The notes under the pieces are model-generated. The model worked only from the letters and a program-made list of their open reading frames with translations. It made no database searches and had not been told where the DNA came from. Shown here one piece after another: positions 1-9,100 of a stretch of DNA of 10,350 nt; within the stretch, counting starts at the first letter, position 1, and each line of letters opens with the position of its first letter. Both the position numbers and the translations under genes were made by a program. Source of the stretch: Elusimicrobiota bacterium (lineage in GTDB: Bacteria; Elusimicrobiota; Elusimicrobia; UBA1565); assembly GCA_003450735.1 (NCBI GenBank), contig DMEZ01000069.1, forward strand, positions 90,240 to 100,589, read 5' to 3'.

Positions 1-118
1 GCGGGGCCCCCCCCACCGGGGGGGGCCCCCCCGGGGGGGGCGGAGGGGGGGGATGCCGCTTTTGCTGGGGGCCGGGTGGGGGCGTTTGTTGATGCCGGGC
101 AAGCCTTGGCGGGGCCCG
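1..118. other. Low-complexity G/C homopolymer contig end, probably artefactual
   Basis: The first 52 bases are almost only G and C in runs of seven or eight (C at 7-14, G at 18-25, C at 26-32, G at 33-40 and G at 45-52). Up to about 118 the sequence keeps unusual G-rich runs. The minus frame stays open here, but the translation is Pro/Gly/Arg-rich and carries none of the kelch pattern seen just upstream. Sequencing or assembly error at a contig end is the simplest reading. The true continuation of the gene is hidden. Confidence 0.75.
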
Positions 119-3100
119 CCGATCCAATGCGAGATCGTCCAGGTGCTTCCGTCGAAGACGTAGAGGTTCTGGTTGGTGCCGGCGAACAGCTGGCCGTTGT
201 AGGAGGCGAGCGCGCGGAACTCCGCGTCGGTCGACCGGAAGACCTGGTACCAGCCGCTCACCGCCGGGTCGTAGGCGAAGAGGCCTCCCTCATCGCCGGT
301 CGCCGCGTAGAGCCGTCCGCCGTGCTCGGCCAACGCGTTGACGCGCGCCGCCGACAAGGCTCCCGCCTGCGTCCAGCTGGCTCCGTCGAATTGCTGGACG
401 GTCCCGTCCCCAAGCCCGGCATAGAGCTTGCCGCGGTACTCGCTCAGGCAGAGCACGTCCGCGGCGAAAGCCGCAGGCGAGAGCCAGTTCGTACCGTCGT
501 ACGGATAGACCTTCCCCGGGCCCGCCGTGGCGGCGTAGAGGCGGCTCTGGAACAAGGCGAGCGCGGTCACGGTCGAGACGGCGGGAACCCACAGGGACTC
601 CGACATCGCGCCGTCCACCCAGCTCGTGCCGCCGTCGTTGGAATACACGGCCCCGTAGGGGGTCCTGCCGCCGGCCGCGGTGACCTGGAGGCCCGAGCCT
701 CCATCCTGCAGGGTGACATAGGCCGTGACGCCGAGGGCGAGGTCGTTGACGACGTCCTCCGTCGTGGCTCCGCCGGTCGAACTCACGCTCCGGAACTGCG
801 AGGCGGCGGGCACCGTCATGTCCGTGACGAAGCTCGCGACCGTCAACGGCGGCGAGAACTGTCCCAAAAAGTCCCGGGCGCGCACGCGCCAGTAGTAGGT
901 GGTCGCCTCGGCGAGGGTGAAGGTCGAGAGGTAGACGCCGAAGACGGCGCGGGCTGACTCGCTCTGGACCTTCACCGGCGTCGAGACGCTGACGAGAGGG
1001 CTGGCGAAGAGCGGATCGTCGTCGACCTCGAGCAGGGTGTCCGCCCCGGCCCCCATCCCCAGGGCCGTGCGGGTGCTCGGGCCGTCCCAGAGGAAGTTCG
1101 GCTGCTGCGGGGCGAAGGCTCCGTTGACCGGCCACGCCGGCGTCGAGACCGCGGCCGCGGCGGTGGTGTCCGAGATGACCGCGTAGAGCCCGGCGGTGAG
1201 GACGTTCCCGGCCCGGTCGGGGATGCTGAAGCGGAGCTGGTTGGTCGCCAGGGCGCCCAGCGCGGTGCTGGTCGAATGGGCGAGCTGGAGGTTCCTGACC
1301 GAGAAGTCCTCCGGGCCGACGCTCCCCTCCGTCCCGCTCAAGGCCAGATGCGCCCAGCCGGCCGCGGGGGTCGTCGAGGTCACGACGGTCCAGGTGCGGC
1401 CGGCGGTCGTGGAGTACTCGACCCCGAAGACGCCGGGAGCGGTCGCGGCGTAGTCCGCGGCGATCTGCTCGTGGTCGAGGGCGACGTTGAGGATGCGCAC
1501 CTCGTCGATCATGCCTTGGAAGCCGCTCTCATAGTTGCCGTTGTCCTGCACGCCCGCGCAGAGAGCGAAGGGCTTGTCCACGGGCCCGCTGTTGCCGCCT
1601 CCGCCCGCGGTGGAGACCCCGGCCGCGATCTGGACTCCGTTGAGATAGAAGGCGATCCGGTTGGCCCGGACGGTCATCGCGACGTGCTGCCAGACGCCTT
1701 CCCGCAGGAAGCCGTCGGGGCTGGCGAACCCGCCGTTGGAGGCGTTGGTGAAGGCGAGCTTGCCGTTCCAGACGCGGAGCAGCCAGTTGGTCACGCTCCC
1801 GCCGAACGTCCCGATCCCGGCGATGACCCTCTCCGAGTCCAGGAGCTGCGGCAGGATCCAGGCTTCGACGGTGAAGGTGCTGTTCGCCGGGAAGTTGAAA
1901 TCGGCATTCGGCACGCGGAAGGCCTGGAGGAAGTTGTAATCGCAGTTCAGCCCCGCCCCGAACGGAGAGACCCGGTAGGTGGCCGAGGAGTAGTTGCCCC
2001 CGAGCGCGCCCGTGTTCCCGTTCCCGCTCGCGTCCTGAGGGAAGGCGCCGTCCCGCTCGTTGAAGTGCCAGAGGGCGATGGTCCCCGCGGCGGGCTCGAA
2101 GCGCAGGCGGTCGGAGAAGCCGCTGCGGTCGTCGCTCACCGAGAGCTGGGCGGTCGCGCCGTAGAGCAGGTCGGTGTACTGCGACTCGAAGAGGACCCCC
2201 GAGGTGGAAGTGAAGTGGCGGTAGGCCCCCGCGCTCGGCGTCGTCGCCTCCACCGTGAAGCTTCGGACCGGCCCCCAGGGCCCGAAGACCCCCAGGGAGC
2301 TGCGGGAGCGCACCCGCCAGTAGAAGGTCGCGCCCTCCCCTAGCGTGCGGGTGGAGATGTACACCCCCACGGTCTTGGGCAGGGTGTTGTCCCTGAGGAC
2401 GGCCTGGGTCGAGATGCTGAGGAGCAGGCTGGCCTCCGAGAAGGCGGGGTCGTCCGAGGAGACCTGGACATAGAAGCTCCCGCCCAGCGCGCTCGGCCCG
2501 GCCAATCCCGCCACGATCGCCGTGCTCGGACCCGTCCACATGAAGTCGGGGCGCGCGCCGGTGAAGGCTCCGTGCACCGGGGACACCGGGGTCGAAACAG
2601 CCACCTGCGCGTTGGTGTCGATCAGGATCCCGTAAGGCCCGGAGCGCTCGACGTTTCCGGCGGCGTCGGCATAGTAGAAGAGGACCTGATTGGTCGCGAG
2701 CGCCCCCGCCGCCGAGCTCGTCGAGACCGAGAGCGGCATCCCGTAGACCTTGAGGGTCTGCGGGGCCGTCGTGCCGTGCGCGCCGTCCAGCTCCACCCTC
2801 TGCGCGGCCGCGCTCGTCGCGACGACCACCTGCCAGGCGTTCCCCGCGGTGGAGCTGAAGGCGACGTAGTAGGGATGCCCGTGCGCGTAGTCGTCGCGGG
2901 CTTCCCCGGCGGCGAGCGCCCGGTTGAGGATGCGCACCTCGTCGATGCTTCCGCTGAAGCGGCCTCCCGACTCGGCGGCACCCACGTACAGGGTGCCCAG
3001 GGCGGTCGACAGCGGCAGCATCTGGCTCGCGATCTCCGTCCCGTTCAGGTAGAGCTTCGCGATGCTGCCGTCGTAGCTGAAAGCGGCGTGCTGCCAGGCG

Positions 3101-6100
3101 CCGGTGCTCAGCACGGCGCCTCCGGTCATGGACGACACCGCATCCTGGAACACGGCCGTGAGGCGGCCCGAGTTGAGGCACAAGCGCATGAGCGCGGCCG
3201 CTCCCGCCGTCCCCCAGGTCACGATGCCGGTCATCCCCTGGGTGGAGACCGGGTGGATCCAGGCCTCGACGGCCCTCGGCGCGGCGCCCGTCGGCAGACC
3301 GGCGGGGGAGGCGCTGCGGAGGTCTCCCACTCCGCTGAAGAGGGCGCCCGCACCGAAGCGCCCGGCTCCGCGCGAGACGACCCCGACGCTGGACAGGCTG
3401 ATGTTCGCGGTCCCCGAGTCCTTCCAGACCAGGCCGGAGGTCTCGTCCATGTGCCAGAGGGAGAGCGTCCCGGGGCCCGGCCCCAGCGGCGCGGGCCCGC
3501 TCACGTTGAGCCCCGAGACCGGATCCTGCACGCTCAGCTGGGCGGTGACCGGGTTCGCCAGATCGCTGATCTGGGATTCGGCGAGCGGCCCCGCGGTGGA
3601 GTCGTAGTGACGGAAATCCGAGCCGGAAGGCCGGGTGCGGTCGATCTGGAAAGGACCGATGTCCTGCTGGGTGCCGGGTTCCCCGCTGGCGTCGTAGGCT
3701 TCCACGTGGAAATACCAGTCGCTTGCGTCCTGGCTCGCGGTGGACGTCGTCTTGCCGATGTTCCAGCCCGGCTCGGGCTGCTCCATGCCCAGGATCGGGG
3801 TGAGGGGACTCCGGTCGAACGCGTAGTGGAAGTGGTTGACGTTGCCGAGGGTGAAATCGGCCGAGAAGACGACGGAGGAGACGTTGACCCAGGTGCCCGT
3901 AGCCGATTCGGCGGTGACGAAGGCTCGCGCCGCCAGGACGGGGACGAGGGCGGTCTGGATCGGGAAGTTCGCCGTCGAGACCGCGTCGGTCGAGCCGGAG
4001 AGCACGAAATCGTCGGTCGAGATCGTGATGCCCAGGGTCTGGCCGGTGTCGGCTCCGCCGCCCACGTCCCACACGACGAAGTAGGTCTTGGTCGAGGACC
4101 AGATGAGCTGGGTCTTGCCGAGACCGGCCAGGTTGAAGGTGGCTTTGCCCACCGTATAGTTCGGCACGGTGACGAGGCTCGTGTCGAGCCCGCTCTGGAA
4201 GACCCCGTCCCCGTTGTCCAGGTAGAAGCGGAGGTTCGCCACGCCGCCCTGGGAGCCCGTGCCGGCATGCTTGACCGAGAGCTGGTTCAGGGTGGCGAAG
4301 TCCTGGTTCGTCCACAGCATCAGCTTGAGCACCGGGACGTAGGTGGCGTTGCGGTAGAGGGTGCTGGGCAAAAGGTCGGTGCCGCTCGAGACGAGCAGGT
4401 CCTGCGCGTCGAGGACGGCCGTGTTGGTCGATCGGCCGTAGCCGCCGGCCCCGCCGTCCAGGACGCCGTGCACGTTGCCCGACTCGTCGGGGACCACCGT
4501 CCCGGTCGCGCCCATCGTGTCGAAGTGATACAGGGCGACCGTGTTCGGGTCGACCGCGGCCCGCTTCCAGGGGGTGAACGAGGCGGTGTAGCGCTCGATG
4601 TCCGAAAGGCGGATCTCATCGATGACGCCGTTCAGGTAGCTGCCCGCGTAGGCGTTGGGGCCTCCGATGGCGAAGTCGTTGTCGGTGAAGCTCGGCGTGC
4701 CGTTGATGGGCCCCGTGGAAAGCATCTCGCCGTCGACGAACAGGCGCTGCCCGATGCCGCCGCTGATGCTGTAGACCGCCGAGATGTGGTGCCAGAGCCC
4801 GTCGGCCACCGAGATCTGGACTCCGTCGCGGTTCGCGCAGAGCAGCTGGCTGTTCATGTAGAAGGAGGGCACGCCCGGCTGACAGCTGTAAGCGCCCCCG
4901 GTGCCGCCCAGCCAGAGCCGGTAGCCGTTCGTCTTCGCCGCGTTCGAATGGGTGACCAGGGAGCGGTCCGCGCCGAGGTCCGTCGTGCGCACCCAGGCGT
5001 CGAGGGTGAACCGGGTCTTGCTGGTGAGCACGGAGTTGGCGCGGACGCGGTCGTCGGCGCCGTCCAGCATCAAGGCGGGGAAGTCCGTCCCGCTCACGCC
5101 GCCTCCCCGGACGCTGAATCCCTCCCCATCCAGCCGCAAAGCCACCGTCGAGTTGTCCTGCAGGAGATAGGAGGGCTCGAACTGGAGGGTGAGGAAGTAG
5201 GTCTGCGTGGTCCCGTAGATCTGCTGTACGGGCGAGATGGTCAGGGCCGCGGCGCTCGAGGCGAAGACCGCGGCTTGGGAGACCAGGCCGGACTTGTCGT
5301 CGTCCCAGATGAAGATGCCGTCGGTGTTCACGTCGCGGTAGAGGGCGACCTGCTTCACCGAGGCGTCCGGGAGGCTGCCGACCTTGCGGACGTTGAGTTT
5401 CAGCCAGTCCAGCTGGCCGGAATCCGACCAGAGCCTCAGTTTCAGGAAAGCCGTGGTCTCGCCCTGGAGGGCCGTGGAGGGGGCCACGTCGTAGAGGACC
5501 TCCCGCATCATCACGTTCACGTAGTAGCTGGCCGCGTTGGAGAGGCCGGAGCGCACGCCGTTGGCGTCGAGGGTGGTCAAACCGAAGTAGTAGCTCTTGC
5601 CCGGGACGACGCCCAATAGCTGGACGCGGGTCGCGCCGGGCGTGTCGCCGGCGCCCGGCTGGATGAGGAGCTGGTTGGCGGCCTGGAGGTAGTCCGTCTC
5701 GGTCGCGATGGCGGAGACGGTGCTCCAGCGCAGGTCGAAGCGGGCCGCGCTCTGGAGCGCGTTCTGCAGGCCGTCCTCCCCGGGCACCGTCCAGAACAAG
5801 CGGGCCCAGGCGAGCGAGGAGGTCTCGATGGTCCATTCGGGGCCTGCCGACAGGTCGTTCGAGGCGGAGGGCGCGGAGAGGTTCGAGGCCTGCTCGGCCG
5901 ATTCGGCCGAGCGAAGCAGCGCGCCGTCCTCGGTCGTGACGGCCCAATACACGGTGGTCTCCTTCTGCAGCGCGATCTTGATGCCCCGGGTCGAGCTCGA
6001 AACCTTCGTGCTGTAGAGGAACGAGCCGCCGCCCGAAAAGCCGTCCAGGGCGTAGCGGGCCGGGACCTTATAGACGCCGCTGCTGGCGGCCACCCCGGTG

Positions 6101-9100
6101 CCCACGCGCACGAAGTAGCGCAGGGAGGCCGTCGAGTTCCCCGAGTCCGAGCCGTCGGCCCAGGAGAGCGTGAGGACGCCCGTGCTGGAGAAGAGCGTGA
6201 CCGGCTGGAAGGACGCCGCGAAGCCCGCCGAGGGGGCGGCGGGCGCCGTGTGGACCGTGCCGACGTCGTTGCGCAGGACCATGGGGTCGGCCGCGTCGTG
6301 CGCGGCGGCCATGTCCACGTCCCCGTCCCCGTCGAAGTCGCCGCACGAGACCGCCTGGGTGTTCCCGCCCGTCCCGGCGAGCGCGGCGCGGGTGAACGTC
6401 CCGCCTCCGGCGCTGAGCAGGACGCCTTCGTCCTGTCCTCCGTGGTTGGCCAGGCCCGCGTCCAGCCTTCCGTCGTCGTTGAAGTCGGCCCAGCAGACCC
6501 CGCGCGAGGCCTGGGCGGTGCCCGGCAAAACGGCCTGGTTGAACGAGAGGCCCGAGAGGTTGCGCACCAGGGTCTTGCCGGCGCCCTCGTTGGAGAGGAG
6601 CAGGTCGAGCCAGCCGTCGCTGTCGTAGTCGCCCCAGGCGATGCCGTAGGTGTTCCCGCCGCTCAGCGCGATGGGGAGCTTCGTGAAGGCGCCCGCCCCG
6701 TCGTTGCGCAGAACGAACTCGTCCTGGCCGGCCGTGCAGGCCACCGCCAGGTCGAGGTCGCCGTCGTTGTCCAAGTCGCCCCACGCGAGGCCCATGGCGC
6801 TGGGAGCTCCGGCGGAGGTGAGCGTGAAAGTCGAGAACGAGCCGTCCCAGCTCTGGCTCGCGATATAGACGCTCCCGTCGTTGGCCACCGCCAGGTCGAG
6901 CCAGCCGTCGTTGTTGAAATCCCCCCAGGCGATGCCGCGGGAGTCGCCGGCGGAGCCCGTGAGCGTGATCAGGCTGAAGGTCCCGTTGCGCTCGTTGTGC
7001 AGGAGGACCTCGTCGCCGGCCGCGTCCTTGGCGAGGGCCAGGTCGAGCCAGCCGTCGTTGTCGTAGTCGCCCCACGCGATGCCGTAGGCGTTCCCGCCCG
7101 TCGCGGGCAGGGCGACGGAGGAGAAGGCGCCGCCGCCGCCGTTGCGCAGGAGCACGGCGTCCTGGGCGGCGTTCGCGATGGCCAGGTCGAGGTCGCCGTC
7201 GCGGTCGAAGTCGCCCCACGCGACGCCGGCGGCATTGTTGGCCATGCCCGGCACCGTCAGGATGTAGGCGAGGGCCGTCGTCGGGTTGGAGAGCGCCGAG
7301 CGGGCGTTCGAGGCGTCCTTGATGGTGATGGCGAAGTAATGGGTGGCCTTGGCCTCGAGGAAGGGGAGGCTGTAGGTCTGGAGCGTCGCGGGCGAGGCGG
7401 TCGTCGCGACGGAGACGATGAACGGGGCGGCCGCGTAGGCCGACGTGCTCGTCAGGGGGACGAGGGTCGAGTAGCGCACTTCGAAGGAGCCGTTCGCGAT
7501 GGCCCCGTCGTAGCCGTCCTCGCCCGGCATGGTCCACTGGAGCGTCACCGTCGTGGAGGAGGCTCCGAGGCCGGTGGAGACGACGGCCGAGACGCGCAGG
7601 TCGGTGACCGGGCCCGGAGCGGCCAGCCGGGCGACCTGCTCGGCCGACTCCGGGGAACGCATCCAGGCCCCATCCTCGGTCACGACCGACCAGTACACGG
7701 TGGTCTCCTTCTGCATGACGAGTTTGAGGCCTCGGGCGGCGCTCGAGACCTTGGTGCTGTAGAGGAACGAGCCGCCGCCCGAGGCGCCATCGAGGCCGTA
7801 GAGCGGCGGGACCTTGTAGGTGGTGCTGCTGCCCTCCGCCGTGGTGCCGACGCGGACGAGATAGCGCAGGGACGCCGTGGGGGCCTGCAGATCGTAATCT
7901 CCCCAGGACAAGGTCAGGACGCCCGAATCGGAGAACACCGTGTACTCCGCGATGTCCGCCGCGAAGAGGTGGGAGGGGGCCGCCGGGGTCGCGCGGGCCA
8001 GCGCGTAGTCGTTGCGCAGGAGGGCCGCATCCTGCCCGAAGTTAGCGATGAGCGCGTCGGGCCGGCCGTCCCCGTTGTAGTCCCCGAGGGACGCCGACTG
8101 GGAGCTCCCGCCGCTCCCAGGCAGGGCCGACCAGCTGAAAGTTCCGCTGTTGTTGAGCAGGACCGCTTCGTCCTGATTCGAGCCGTTGGCCACGAGCGCG
8201 TCGAGCCAGCCGTCGTTGTTGAAATCTCCAACGGACACCGCCGTTGCGTCGCTGGCCGTGTCGTTCAGGACTTCCCCGCTGAGCGTCCCGTTGCTGTTGC
8301 GCACCAGGATCTTGTTCTGGTCGGATGCGACCAGAAGAGCGTCGAGGTCGCCGTCGTTGTCAAAGTCGCCCCAGGCCACAGCCGTGTTGTCGGCATTGGT
8401 GAGGGGGACGGCGGCGACCGTGAAGCTCCCCCGTCCGTCGTTGGTCAGCAGCAGGGCGCTCTGCCCGCTGTTGGAGACCAGGGCGTCGAGGTCGCCGTCG
8501 TTGTCGTAGTCGCCGCAGGCGACGCCGGTCGCGTTGTTGTTGGTGCCCGCGACGGCGCTCGGCGTGAAAACCCCGTTCCCGTCGTTATGGAGGAGCACGG
8601 CGTTGGTCCCGTCGTTGGCCACGAGCGCATCGAGCTTCCCGTCCCTGTCGAAGTCGCCCCAGGCGACGGCCGTGGAGTTCCCGGCGCTCCCCAAGGGGGC
8701 CGCCGAGAACGTCCCGTTCCGGTTGTTGGTCAAAAGCAGCTCGTTCTCATTGGAGTTATTGGCCACGATGGCGTCGAGCCAGCCGTCGTTGTCGTAGTCT
8801 CCCCAAGCGACCGCACGGGCGTCGCCGCTCGTGCCGAGGATAGCGCTCTGGCTGAACGCCCCGTTGCCGTCGTTGTGGAGGAGGATCTTGTCGGCTCCGG
8901 AGACGGCGAGGAGCGCATCCGGGCGCCCGTCGTTGTCATAGTCGCCCCAGGCGGCGCCGAAGGTGTTGGCTCCCGTGCCGGCCAGGGGCCGCACGAAGTT
9001 CTGCGCCGTGGCCGGGTTCGAGAGCGCCGAGCGCACCCCGATGGCGTCCTTCACCGTGATGGCGAAGTAGTTGGTGACCGCGGCGTTGAGATACGGGATG

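Noticed and set aside
1..60. Possible G-quadruplex or terminator-like GC hairpin
   Set aside because: The G and C runs look like sequencing or assembly noise at a contig end, so no biological structure can be supported.
76..957. Plus-strand open frame near the contig end
   Set aside because: It starts in doubtful sequence and is antisense to the kelch-like and Fn3-like modules. Its composition is Arg/Gly/Val-rich and no family is recognised.
1529..4315. Minus-strand open frame of about 928 codons in another frame
   Set aside because: The translation is Arg/Pro/His-rich and lacks any domain. The neighbouring minus frame shows two full LamG domains and their Ig/Fn3 partners over the same bases.
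2572..5619. Plus-strand open frame of about 1,015 codons
   Set aside because: It is the exact antisense of the domain-bearing minus frame. Its product is rich in Val, Gly, Arg and Asp and shows no domain, while the minus frame gives LamG, Ig-like and EF-like modules here.
6068..7537. Minus-strand open frame of about 489 codons in another frame
   Set aside because: Arg-rich shadow of the FG-GAP array. It shows periodicity only because the real gene is repetitive.
6265..8991. CRISPR-like regular repeats with about 144-base spacing
   Set aside because: The repeats are imperfect, coding and in phase with a 48-residue protein repeat. There are no unique spacers between identical direct repeats.
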